A stretch of DNA of 64,000 bases, taken from the NCBI GenBank assembly GCA_934481345.1, contig CAKSPF010000010.1, positions 1 to 64,000 of the forward strand, given 5' to 3'. The position numbers and the translations under genes were made by a program. The notes under the pieces are model-generated. The model worked only from the letters and a program-made list of their open reading frames with translations, was not told the DNA's origin and searched no databases. The DNA is from an uncultured Clostridia bacterium. GTDB lineage: Bacteria > Bacillota > Clostridia > UMGS1810. Shown here piece after piece: positions 45,378 through 53,615 of the stretch (position 1 is its first letter; the number at the start of each line of letters is the position of its first letter).

Positions 45378-46370
45378 TCACTTTTTTATATATCTTTGAT
45401 TTCTGCTTTGAGGTTTATCGGGCAGTGTCATTTGTATAAGACCGAGGTGCAATGCCGGGTGAATATAGTGCCGTCTTACCGTTTCTTTTGATTTAAGTCC
45501 GAGCATACGCATGAGGGCAGACAGGGTATACGGAACATCATACTCCATTACATCGAGCAATTTTCTTACATATTGCGAAATGTTTTCATCAGATGTTTCA
45601 AGCTGTCCGACAAAGCTGTCCAGCACCTTATCAATCTGCTCCAAAATAAAGAGAATAAATGTGTTTGAGTTTCCTTCTGTATGGCATTTGGCAATGGCGT
45701 CATAATATTCACTTTGGAATTTTTCAATCTGACTTTCTATCGGTATATATTCAAATACCGGATTCCACTTTGTCAAAAATGCGCTGTGCCACAGTCTTGC
45801 CATTCGTCCGTTGCCGTCTGCAAACGGGTGTATAAATACAAACTCATAGTGAAACACGGCTGACATAATGAGCGGGTGCACTTCGTCTTTGCAACGCACG
45901 AGCCAATCGAAAAGCTTTGCCATAAGCTCCGGAACCATTCTTGCGGGCGGTGCCATAAAAACACATCTGTCACCGCTGAAAACGCCTTCCTCTCCCTTGC
46001 GGAATTCACCCGTTTCACCAATTAGATATTTTGTCATTATTCCGTGAAATCTTTTGAGTTCGTTTATGTCATACGGATTAATTTCAGACAGTTTTTCATA
46101 AGCGGCATATGCGTTTTTTACTTCCTGTATTTCTCTTTTTTCGCCCAAAACGTTTTTGCCGTTTATAACATCTCTGACCTGACCGACAGTAAGTGAATTT
46201 GCCTCTATCTTCAATGACGAATGTATAGATTTAATGCGGCTGTTCTTTCTCAAATGCGGTTTAGAGCTCATACCGGCGGTAACGCTGATTTTACCGATTT
46301 TTTCGGATATGGCAGATACAAGCATAAGCATTTGATTTGTTATATTGAATGGCGGTGTATATGTACCCAC
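45378..46370 (-). CDS. Fic-domain protein (probable AMP transferase)
   Basis: 330 residues from the GTG at 46370, spaced eight bases from GAGG; an alternative GTG lies three codons upstream. The core motif HPFADGNGR is at about 181-189. An N-terminal segment SSLKIEANSLT resembles the (S/T)xxxE inhibitory helix of self-inhibited Fic enzymes, here with alanine after the glutamate. The C-terminus has a winged-helix-like region. Fic proteins transfer AMP (or other nucleotide parts) to target proteins; the target is unknown. It is divergent from the resolvase gene. Confidence 0.9.
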   Translation of the reverse strand: MGTYTPPFNITNQMLMLVSAISEKIGKISVTAGMSSKPHLRKNSRIKSIHSSLKIEANSLTVGQVRDVINGKNVLGEKREIQEVKNAYAAYEKLSEINPYDINELKRFHGIMTKYLIGETGEFRKGEEGVFSGDRCVFMAPPARMVPELMAKLFDWLVRCKDEVHPLIMSAVFHYEFVFIHPFADGNGRMARLWHSAFLTKWNPVFEYIPIESQIEKFQSEYYDAIAKCHTEGNSNTFILFILEQIDKVLDSFVGQLETSDENISQYVRKLLDVMEYDVPYTLSALMRMLGLKSKETVRRHYIHPALHLGLIQMTLPDKPQSRNQRYIKK

Positions 46371-46530
46371 AAGTCTCACCTCACATAAGTATTATCTTGC
46401 ATATTATCATAAGTATACTACTAATTATTATAAAAATCAACAGTTATTATTCAAAATTTTCAAATTCGGTCACAGTACCTATGACTACTGCAAGATATCC
46501 GCTCTTTAAAGTAGAAACGGAGAATAAAAA

Positions 46531-46563
46531 ATGCTAAAATATACCCGTCACATATGCGGCTAG
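46531..46563 (+). other. Possible 10-codon leader peptide before the resolvase
   Basis: ATG at 46531 follows CGGAGAATAAAAA and reads MLKYTRHICG before TAG. The resolvase GTG begins four bases after this stop, so translational coupling is possible. Confidence 0.3.
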
Positions 46564-46566
46564 GGG

Positions 46567-47163
46567 GTGATTGATACGAATAATGAAAAGATAGGCTATG
46601 CCAGAGTTTCCGCAGTTACTCAAAAGGAGGACAGGCAGATAGACGAGCTCACCGCATACGGAATACAGCCTATAAACATATTTGTAGATAAGCAGAGCGG
46701 CAAGGACTTTAACCGCTCTGCCTACAAACGAATGTATTCAAAGCTGAAAAAGGGTGATGTGCTCGTCATAAAAAGTATAGACCGTCTCGGCAGGAATTAC
46801 ACGGAGATTTTGGCGCAGTGGCGCAGTATTACCAAAGAAAAGGAGGCTGATATTGTGGTTCTTGATATGCCGCTCCTTGATACGACAAAGTCAAAGGATT
46901 TGATAGGTACACTGATTTCCGATATTGTGTTACAGCTGCTGTCCTTTGTGGCGGAAAATGAGAGAATGAATATCCGCCAAAGGCAGGCAGAGGGAATACG
47001 GGCGGCAAAAAAACGAGGTGTGAAATTTGGCAGACCGCCGTTTGATATGCCTGACAATTACGACGAATACTATAAACTGTGGCGAGATAAAAAAATAACT
47101 GCTAAAAAAGCGGCTGAAATACTTAATATTCCTCTGTGGGTTTTCTATAAAAAGAAACCTTGA
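46567..47163 (+). CDS. Small serine recombinase (resolvase/invertase type)
   Basis: 198 residues from a GTG at 46567; the start is uncertain because AGGGGG abuts it. The catalytic domain reads IGYARVSAVTQKEDRQ with the nucleophile serine in RVS. It continues with VDKQSGKDFNRSAY, SIDRLGRNY and FVAENERMNIRQRQAEGI, and a C-terminal helix-turn-helix (ITAKKAAEILNIPLWVFYKK). It would recombine short DNA sites, for example resolving or inverting mobile DNA. Confidence 0.9.
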   Translation: MIDTNNEKIGYARVSAVTQKEDRQIDELTAYGIQPINIFVDKQSGKDFNRSAYKRMYSKLKKGDVLVIKSIDRLGRNYTEILAQWRSITKEKEADIVVLDMPLLDTTKSKDLIGTLISDIVLQLLSFVAENERMNIRQRQAEGIRAAKKRGVKFGRPPFDMPDNYDEYYKLWRDKKITAKKAAEILNIPLWVFYKKKP

Positions 47164-47280
47164 TTTTCACTAAATGTATAGTTTTAATCAAATATATTTA
47201 CTTAGTCATAAATCCACAACCAGAATATATCACATATGCGGTATTTTGTCAATATTTACATAAAAATTTGTTGAATTTTT

Positions 47281-47310
47281 TTGCATTTTCTTTTTCACCA
47301 AAAGTATACT
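47281..47310 (+). promoter_or_regulatory. Promoter of the AAA+ cassette
   Basis: TTGCAT (47281-47286), 18-bp spacer, TATACT (47305-47310), 43 bp before the first start codon. With the terminator at 50591 it delimits a single unit of six genes. Confidence 0.7.
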
Positions 47311-47353
47311 TTACGAGAAAATTAAAAACTACAATTAAAATGAAGGTGAAAAT

Positions 47354-48325
47354 ATGTCACTGGGAAAGCGTATAAATGACAGCGTTATAACCGGACAAGC
47401 CAAAATACCATTGAATACAGACAATGATATGACACGGGAAAAATATTATGTAAAACCTAATGTTGAAAACGTATTTCGTACAGAAAAACCAAAATATCAA
47501 TTTTCAGATATTATATTGAATTCGGATACATACGATGCAATTCAGGATGTGCTTGCAATTTACGAAAAGCACAAAGTTATATTTGAAGAATGGGGGTTGG
47601 CGGCAACACACAAACAGAAAAACCGTGTCGGAATAAACCTTTACGGCGTTCCCGGAACCGGAAAAACCATGGTCGCACACGCTGTTGCCGATCAACTTAA
47701 TCGGGAAATACTAACAGTCGATTATTCACAAATTGAATCAAAATATGTGGGCGAAACCGCAAAAAATCTTGTATCTATGTTTGATTATGCAAAATCGTCA
47801 AATGCAATTATTTTTTTTGACGAGGCAGATGCATTGCTGAGCAAACGTGTAACAGATATGTCTAATTCTACGGATGTAAGCGTTAATCAAACGCGCTCGG
47901 TTTTATTGGTATTAATTAATGATTATGATGATTTGATATTATTTGCAACAAATTTTATCACAAATCTTGACCCGGCATTTATGAGAAGAATTCTTGCACA
48001 TATCAAATTTGATTATCCAAACGAAGAAAACCGATTAAAACTATGGAATCTGTATATTCCGAAATCTTTGCCGACAGATGCGGATACAAGACAGTTGGCT
48101 GCAAAATACAGCAATATATCCGGATCCGACATATCAAATGCCGTTTTCACGGCAGCTCTTAGAGCTGCAAGATTAAGCGAATCAATTGTTAAACAAATAT
48201 ATTTTGAAGATGCAATTGAAAGAATTATAAAAAGCAAAGCAGACAACGAAAATATTGAATTTTCTAAAAATATCGTAAGCAAAGATTATGTTAAATCACA
48301 ATTTGGAGGAGTGTTACCGAAATGA
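47354..48325 (+). CDS. AAA+ ATPase (gene 1 of an undescribed cassette)
   Basis: 323 residues with a classical AAA+ domain: Walker A GVPGTGKT (98-105), Walker B AIIFFDEAD (151-159), sensor 1 LILFATNFI and a paired-arginine FMRRI. The helical lid follows (SGSDISNAVFTAALRAAR). The first 85 residues are not conserved with known AAA+ classes I recognise, and no protease, nuclease or helicase domain is fused. It most resembles FtsH/Vps4-type chaperone ATPases. ATG behind GAAGGTG. Its last four bases overlap the start of gene 2, so they are translated together. Confidence 0.88.
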   Translation: MSLGKRINDSVITGQAKIPLNTDNDMTREKYYVKPNVENVFRTEKPKYQFSDIILNSDTYDAIQDVLAIYEKHKVIFEEWGLAATHKQKNRVGINLYGVPGTGKTMVAHAVADQLNREILTVDYSQIESKYVGETAKNLVSMFDYAKSSNAIIFFDEADALLSKRVTDMSNSTDVSVNQTRSVLLVLINDYDDLILFATNFITNLDPAFMRRILAHIKFDYPNEENRLKLWNLYIPKSLPTDADTRQLAAKYSNISGSDISNAVFTAALRAARLSESIVKQIYFEDAIERIIKSKADNENIEFSKNIVSKDYVKSQFGGVLPK

Positions 48326-48675
48326 TTGCAATAGGAATTATACTTGCCCTGACAGCGGCTTTTATAACCGCACTTTGTGTGTACTGGAAAAATATCGTAC
48401 AGTGGATTAAGAAAGCTGTACATAAACTTGAAGAGGTTCTCAAAATTACCGTTAAAGGTACCAGAACATTCATTAAAAAAGGTGTTGACGGCTTTAAAAA
48501 CGTATCTAAATATTACAGTGAAAACAAGATTACGGGAGCATGGGAAGAACATGTTTATACGAAATCCGTTTCCGTATCAGAGGTTCCGCCGGAAATATTA
48601 GAAAAAGTACAGACTAGCTCCGTTGACGAAGAAATTTCAACCACCGAAGAGTTACAGCTCACGTTGGCAAATTGA
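48322..48675 (+). CDS. Small membrane protein (cassette gene 2)
   Basis: 117 residues. One N-terminal membrane helix (about 3-22, IGIILALTAAFITALCVYW) is followed by an amphipathic basic region (about 23-65), then KYYSENKITGAWEEHVYTKSV and an acidic tail. The overlap ATGA with the AAA+ gene and GGAGGAG upstream argue that it is the ATPase's direct partner, perhaps its membrane anchor or substrate. No family named. Confidence 0.8.
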   Translation: MIAIGIILALTAAFITALCVYWKNIVQWIKKAVHKLEEVLKITVKGTRTFIKKGVDGFKNVSKYYSENKITGAWEEHVYTKSVSVSEVPPEILEKVQTSSVDEEISTTEELQLTLAN

Positions 48676-48693
48676 CAAAAAGGGGACAATGAT

Positions 48694-49113
48694 ATGTGTG
48701 AATCTACATTTGCTTTTGGTCTTCAAACTATATGGAATATGGTTCCCGACCAAACTAAAGATCAACTGTTAAATGCTGTAAAAACTACAGTAATTGATGC
48801 AACCGATAAAATAGCCACAGGAAAAAGAACGGTTGAAGAATGGGCAGAGATAATAATAAAAGTTGTTGATAGAATTAAAGACCAAAAGACTGAAGAAGAA
48901 AATTTAAAATATGTGGGCGGCAGACTCGCATTTCAGATTTCAAAAAAGAATACCGACAGTGTCTGCGTTTCTTTTCAGCTATACTTTTTAGATGAAAACA
49001 AAGAATGGAAAACTGCCAATAACGATTGCGATTTATCGACATCATATTTTACACCCGACGCTTTGAATGAATTAAAAAATCAAGGTAAAATAGAGTTTGA
49101 CGTGGAGGAATGA
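48694..49113 (+). CDS. Soluble protein of unknown function (cassette gene 3)
   Basis: 139 residues. The first 70 are helical and charged (DQTKDQLLNAVKTTVIDATD, EWAEIIIKVVDRIKDQ). The rest is beta-rich (LAFQISKKNTDSVCVSFQLYF), ending in acidic residues. No signal peptide, membrane segment or catalytic motif seen. ATG behind AAGGGGAC, 18 bp after gene 2. Its end overlaps the region before gene 4. Confidence 0.75.
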   Translation: MCESTFAFGLQTIWNMVPDQTKDQLLNAVKTTVIDATDKIATGKRTVEEWAEIIIKVVDRIKDQKTEEENLKYVGGRLAFQISKKNTDSVCVSFQLYFLDENKEWKTANNDCDLSTSYFTPDALNELKNQGKIEFDVEE

Positions 49114-49117
49114 TTAT

Positions 49118-50134
49118 ATGGCTCAATTTATAATTATTGCAGTAATAGTATTGTTTTTTCTGTCAAAATTCCTTTTATTTAATGTAAAAGTAAACTCGGT
49201 TGTATTTATGATTTTTGGGATTGTTGCAATCACGTTAGATCCGCCTTTGGTTCCTGTTTCGGAATTCTCTTTTGTTTTGGTTTCTGTCAACATAATAGAC
49301 TGCATAAGGGATTTAGTGGTTTCATACAAATTTTACAGGCATTCAGACTCCGGAATCGACGGGCAATTTGCCGTTAAAAGTCTGTTGACCGTAGCATTGG
49401 CGTTGTTAGGTTGGTTTGTCTGGGACAAATCCCTGATATATATGTTCATTCCCAGAGCGGTGTTTTTGTGCATAGTGCATCCACTAATGGCTCTGAGTGT
49501 ATGGAATGACATTCAAGGTAAGATAGAAATCGGATATCCGCTGCCGTATGTAAAGTGGCAGTACAGTCCATCAAAAAAAATATGCTATTTTTATCAAAAA
49601 TTAATCACTAAATTATATGATGACGGCAAATTGGTTGCAAATACGGAAACTGTTATCGAAGAACGGAATTTGAGCAACAAAAGACTGTCTGACAGCTATC
49701 CTAAAAGCAAATTTTCCAAAATTGCAAGTTTCCTTCAAAACAAGGAAACAAAAGAAAAAATAAAAAAAATAAAGGATGAGCTCAATGAGGACAATACATA
49801 CAGGCACACGGCATATATAAGCTCCGCATACTTTGAACAGTATGCAGATAAAATTGAAAGAGCATTGAAAATGCAGAGTTCATCGTTCAGTCCGTGGAAA
49901 ATAAAAGAATTATCTGAATTAAGTGATTTAAATCTGACGACAAGCAACGGATATGACGGTGATGTTAAGTGGAGTGAATATTTTATAATAAAATCCTTAA
50001 AAAAACTTGTGCGTGACGGTGTTATTACCGATTTCAAATGCAGCGATGATCCGCTGGATAATCATGTTTACGGTGTACATATGACTAGTCATAATGCAGA
50101 CAGCAATCCCCTTCTTGCATTGGATGACGATTAA
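49118..50134 (+). CDS. Multi-pass membrane protein with cytosolic tail (cassette gene 4)
   Basis: 338 residues from the ATG at 49118, spaced from GGAGG. About four membrane helices in residues 1-140 (AQFIIIAVIVLFFLSKF, SVVFMIFGIVAITL, LLTVALALLGWFVW, YMFIPRAVFLCIVHPLMAL) are followed by a soluble part of about 195 residues. That part has a lysine-rich segment (ETKEKIKKIKDEL) and a compact C-terminus. No known domain recognised. It could be the membrane platform for the cassette. Confidence 0.78.
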   Translation: MAQFIIIAVIVLFFLSKFLLFNVKVNSVVFMIFGIVAITLDPPLVPVSEFSFVLVSVNIIDCIRDLVVSYKFYRHSDSGIDGQFAVKSLLTVALALLGWFVWDKSLIYMFIPRAVFLCIVHPLMALSVWNDIQGKIEIGYPLPYVKWQYSPSKKICYFYQKLITKLYDDGKLVANTETVIEERNLSNKRLSDSYPKSKFSKIASFLQNKETKEKIKKIKDELNEDNTYRHTAYISSAYFEQYADKIERALKMQSSSFSPWKIKELSELSDLNLTTSNGYDGDVKWSEYFIIKSLKKLVRDGVITDFKCSDDPLDNHVYGVHMTSHNADSNPLLALDDD

Positions 50135-50171
50135 ATCAATAATCAGATATATTTAACGGAGGTATTTCGAA

Positions 50172-50348
50172 ATGACAAGCTATGAAGTTTCATTCCGGGT
50201 TGATGGAGTATCCGGTGTATGCTCAATTATAGTTCAAGCACCGGACCAGGCTACTGCCAAAAGAGTCGCTTTAGGTCAAATCAGCGGACAGGCAGGTTAT
50301 TTTGGCAAAAAAATAAAAATTGTAAGTACGCGGCGATGCACTGTTTGA
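50172..50348 (+). CDS. 58-residue small protein (cassette gene 5)
   Basis: ATG at 50172 behind GGAGG. Predicted strand-strand-helix-strand layout: YEVSFRVDG, SIIVQAPD, a helix TAKRVALGQISGQA, then KKIKIVS. It is a paralogue of the next gene, sharing the KRVALG core and the A-G-Y-x-x-K-K ending. The size and KRVALG helix suggest a folded peptide that binds something, not a toxin-like hydrophobic peptide. Confidence 0.72.
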   Translation: MTSYEVSFRVDGVSGVCSIIVQAPDQATAKRVALGQISGQAGYFGKKIKIVSTRRCTV

Positions 50349-50403
50349 TTAAGCAGGACTCAAACACACATTGCCTAAATATTCATTAAAGGGAGGTGCA
50401 AAC

Positions 50404-50574
50404 ATGGATAAATACATAGTATCTTTTAGCGTAAACGGTAAAACAGGCAATAAAATCATAGTCGAAGCAAACAATCCAGTTTCAGCAAAAAGAGTAGCTT
50501 TGGGAGAGTTAAACAGCCGTGCAGGATATGCAGATAAAAAAATCAGTGTAACCAGTCCAAGAAAAGTAAAATAA
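50404..50574 (+). CDS. 56-residue small protein (cassette gene 6, paralogue of gene 5)
   Basis: ATG at 50404 behind GGGAGGTG. The layout matches gene 5: YIVSFSVNG, NKIIVEANN, SAKRVALGELNSRAGY, KKISVTS. About half the positions are identical, so the pair arose by duplication and is under selection for the same fold. A terminator follows directly. Confidence 0.75.
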   Translation: MDKYIVSFSVNGKTGNKIIVEANNPVSAKRVALGELNSRAGYADKKISVTSPRKVK

Positions 50575-50590
50575 TAATCTCAAATATGCA

Positions 50591-50620
50591 AAAAGCAATG
50601 TCTTACACGGCATTGCTTTT
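50591..50620 (+). terminator. Terminator of the AAA+ cassette
   Basis: AAAAGCAATG pairs with CATTGCTTTT around a 10-nt loop; the T-run is part of the stem's end. Confidence 0.75.
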
Positions 50621-50653
50621 CACACAAAACATACAAAACATAGGTAAAAATAA

Positions 50654-51964
50654 ATGTTTGGCAATAAATCAAAAACAATTAAAAGTGTTAAAAATTTTAT
50701 AACCAAAACGGTAGAAAACATATCGGATTTCTTCTTTTACAGCATTTATGACAAGCTATATATCATGCACAGATGCCGGCTTGAAAAGAAAGAAAAAGAA
50801 TCAAGCGGCTTGCGAAACGAAAAATCAGTTAAAATCATACCATCTGAACTTTTTGCGATTACTCAAAGTGTTTCTTGCAAATATACCGTTCTGCGCGAAA
50901 TTGAAAAAGATTTATTTATTGTACAATTAAGAGGGAAGTACGGTGTGATTGATATTAATGACAATAAGGTTATACCTTTTAAATATAATTATATTCATGG
51001 ATTCACCGAAGGTCTGCTTCCTGCACAAAAAGGCAAAAAATTCGGATATATCAACATAAAAAATGAAGTTGTTATAGACTTTAAATTCGGTTTGGCTGAT
51101 TTGTTTTCAAACGGGCTTGCCCCGGTAATGAAAAATTGTAAGCATCTGCATACTATTAAAACCGGAGGATATCAATTCGCCGAAAAGAACGGCACACCGT
51201 ACGGGTATGTAAACAAAAAAGGCGAATATGTCATTGAGCCTAAATACTCCTATGCAGAATGTTTTTGCAAAAGCGGTATTGCCGCTGTCAAAAAGACGCT
51301 GCCATGTTCGGGGCACAGTGATGCCGGTGTTATTGATACACATGAAAATATAATTGTTCCGCTGAAATACAAATCCGTAACCATATACAACGACTGTATT
51401 CAATGCGAAAATTCATCGGGCGAATACAGATATTTTGATTTGACCGGAAATCCCATAGAAAAAACAAAACCAAAATGGGATTTTTCCAATCATATTGATT
51501 ACATATGGAAGCCATACAAGTGTAAAGATATTTTTGAGTTAAATATTAACCTCGATAATGATTCGCTTGTTATTGCAAACAAAGAATTTTTTATGTATAG
51601 TACCTCGCAGTTAAAATACGGTTGGTATGAAATAATCGGTAAAGACGCCGTATGCAGAATTAAACCGATATATGATGAGCAAGTGCGTCCTTGTATTACC
51701 GATACCGGCGAAATATACTCTGTCGTAAAGCAAAACGGACTTTTCGGAATTATTAAATTTAATGATAAACGTTTTCCGACAAATTATAAGATTTAGAAGG
51801 ATGATAAACTGTGTGTAAAAAAAGATAAGCCTACCCACTGTGATTTGCCATATAATCCCGCTTTCCTGGATTTTTATGTTAAAGTGCAAAAGAATGAAAA
51901 ATATGCGCTTGTTAAGCAAAATGAATTTTGGGGACTGATAAAGTTTAAGGAAAATGCACTTTAA
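50654..51964 (+). pseudogene. WG-repeat protein interrupted by an in-frame UAG
   Basis: 380 residues are read from the ATG at 50654 to a TAG at 51794-51796. The same frame continues for 55 codons to TAA at 51962-51964 and contains another WG-type unit (YALVKQNEFWGLIKFKENAL) resembling the one just before the stop (VVKQNGLFGIIKFND). The intact protein would be 435 residues. Repeats include RGKYGVIDINDNKVIPFKYN, KGKKFGYINIKNEVVIDFKF and TPYGYVNKKGEYVIEPKYS. WG repeats form beta structures for binding. No signal peptide; an unrepeated N-terminus of about 60 residues precedes them. Could be a nonsense mutation, or the short form may still fold. Confidence 0.75.
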
Positions 51965-52037
51965 ACTGTAAGTATTTTTATATAAAATCAGACTAGTCAA
52001 AAGCTGTTGGCTTTATATTACAGGTGGTGAAATGTAA

Positions 52038-52763
52038 TTGGAAAGAAAATACATAAACGAAATACGTGTCGAACTTTCTCTTCCGAAGGATTCCTATTTA
52101 AAAAACATCCCTGCTCTCCGCTATTTGGAGAATGGAAACGTTTTAAAATTTGACAAAGACATTACGTTTTTGGTTGGCGAAAACGGTGTTGGTAAATCAA
52201 CAATCATTGAAGCTATTGCCGTTGCAAGCAGGATAAATCCGGAGGGTGGAAACGCAAACCATATGTTTTCAAGTTGCAATACGCATTCTGAATTGAATGA
52301 GTATTTGGATATTTCTCTAAAAGGCTATCCTAAGGAAAAGTATTTTTTGCGGGCTGAAACATTTTATAATCTTGCAACTTATTTGCAAAGTAATGCATAT
52401 TTTGATTATAGCGGCAATCTTATTGACTATCACGAGATGTCTCACGGTCAATCTTTTCTTGCCGCAGTGCAAAATTTGAACGGAAATGGGTTATACATAT
52501 TTGACGAGCCGGAGGCAGCACTTTCGCCATTAAAATTGATGACTCTTATGTGTGAAATCAATAGACTTGCAAATCACAATTCACAGTTTATTATCGCAAC
52601 GCACTCACCTATCCTTATGACTATGCCCAATTCCGATGTTCTTTCGCTTAGTGATAATGGAATTGAAAAGATTGACTATACGGAAACAGAGCATTATAAA
52701 ATATCAAAAATGTTTTTAGATTATCCGGAGCGGATGATAAAGTATTTGTTTGAAAACGAATAG
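52038..52763 (+). CDS. Predicted ATPase, ABC-like (COG3910 type)
   Basis: 241 residues. Walker A GENGVGKST (near 50), a signature-like region MSHGQSFLAA, Walker B GLYIFDEPEAALSP and the switch histidine region FIIATHSPILM are present. The tail TEHYKISKMFLDYPERMIKYL is typical of COG3910. These soluble ATPases lack membrane partners and their role is not established; some occur in defence loci. A TTG start at 52038 follows GGTGG at long spacing. It overlaps the next frame. Confidence 0.82.
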   Translation: MERKYINEIRVELSLPKDSYLKNIPALRYLENGNVLKFDKDITFLVGENGVGKSTIIEAIAVASRINPEGGNANHMFSSCNTHSELNEYLDISLKGYPKEKYFLRAETFYNLATYLQSNAYFDYSGNLIDYHEMSHGQSFLAAVQNLNGNGLYIFDEPEAALSPLKLMTLMCEINRLANHNSQFIIATHSPILMTMPNSDVLSLSDNGIEKIDYTETEHYKISKMFLDYPERMIKYLFENE

Positions 52764-53163
52764 GGGACTTTGCATTGGTGCGTTATACAACCCAGGCGAG
52801 TATATGCAGTGGTCGCTATATAGAGTAACGCCCGGTTGTCTTAATCTGATTGTAATGACCTTTCCCGATGACGATACTATGGTAACCAAAATATATGATT
52901 ATGACGATGAACACCTTATTTATCAGGGAGAATACACATCGCAAGTATATAGGCTGCGTGCAGACGACAACGGTGGAATTATTTTATATCACGAAAATCC
53001 GCAGTATGCCGAGCGTCTTACTGTTGTTAATAACGAAATACATACAGATACTATCGTACCGGATGAAAGATTTCCGTTTTTAACATATGCAAGCCTCGGA
53101 GATTATTTGGAGATTAACACATATGAAACGGACTACTTAATAGATGAATATGTACCGTATTAA
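52750..53163 (+). CDS. Hypothetical acidic protein
   Basis: 137 residues if the TTG at 52750 is used; the next in-frame methionine is at 52804 and the start is not certain. The sequence is beta-rich and acidic (FPDDDTMVTKIYDYDDEHLIY, LVTKIY-like strands, DYLIDEYVPY). No family recognised. It overlaps the ATPase end by 14 bases, so the two are probably co-translated. A terminator follows. Confidence 0.6.
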   Translation: MKTNRGLCIGALYNPGEYMQWSLYRVTPGCLNLIVMTFPDDDTMVTKIYDYDDEHLIYQGEYTSQVYRLRADDNGGIILYHENPQYAERLTVVNNEIHTDTIVPDERFPFLTYASLGDYLEINTYETDYLIDEYVPY

Positions 53164-53181
53164 AGCTAAGCCATACTTCAA

Positions 53182-53215
53182 GCCCCATAGGATATTTTTC
53201 CTATGGGGCGTCTTT
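53182..53215 (+). terminator. Terminator after the ATPase pair
   Basis: GCCCCATAGGA pairs perfectly with TCCTATGGGGC around a 6-nt loop, followed by GTCTTTTG. Confidence 0.85.
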
Positions 53216-53233
53216 TGTCTATGGTAAAATAAA

Positions 53234-53380
53234 ACGGTTTCATTTGACTATACATTAAAGAGTCAGACGGATGATGTTATAGAGTGGTCGCTTGATGATG
53301 GCAACGGAACAGATATAATGACAGCAAAATATAACTCTCACGGGAATGTTATAGAAGCAATACAAACAATAATAACTTAG
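53234..53380 (+). pseudogene. C-terminal gene remnant
   Basis: About 48 codons after an in-frame stop, without start or ribosome site: TVSFDYTLKSQTDDVIEWSL and DIMTAKYNSHGNVIEAIQTI, then TAG. It reads like protein but the family is not recognised. Confidence 0.45.
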
Positions 53381-53427
53381 CTAAAAAATAAGTGAATGGA
53401 TTTGAGCTAATATTAAAATCTAATGAG

Positions 53428-53455
53428 TTTGCAGTCGAAAGACTGCAAATTTTTT
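53428..53455 (+). terminator. Strong intrinsic terminator
   Basis: TTTGCAGTC/GACTGCAAA around a GAAA tetraloop, then six T. It lies just before the small resolvase region and insulates it. Confidence 0.88.
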
Positions 53456-53508
53456 GTGTCAACAAAAAAATAAACTCAAACCACTGCAAACCCTTTAATA
53501 ATGCGGTT

Positions 53509-53600
53509 TGTGTCAATGTGTCAAAGTTATTGAGCAGGTCAAAAAGCTATCATAAATTCGTTATTTTAGAAGCCTGCAAAATCATTGACACACTGACACA
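53509..53600. repeat. Inverted repeat upstream of the resolvase
   Basis: TGTGTCAATGTGTCAA (53509-53524) is repeated in inverse orientation at 53585-53600 with one mismatch; the inner distance is 60 bp. Each arm itself contains two TGTGTCA steps. This is a good candidate recombination (res-like) or operator site for the adjacent serine recombinase. Confidence 0.7.
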
Positions 53601-53615
53601 GAAAGGAGAAATGAA

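Noticed and set aside
47354..48325. FtsH-type protease reading of the cassette ATPase
   Set aside because: There is no HExxH zinc motif or C-terminal peptidase domain in the 323 residues.
50172..50574. Ubiquitin-like conjugation system from the twin peptides
   Set aside because: Neither peptide ends in Gly-Gly and no E1- or JAB-like gene is nearby.
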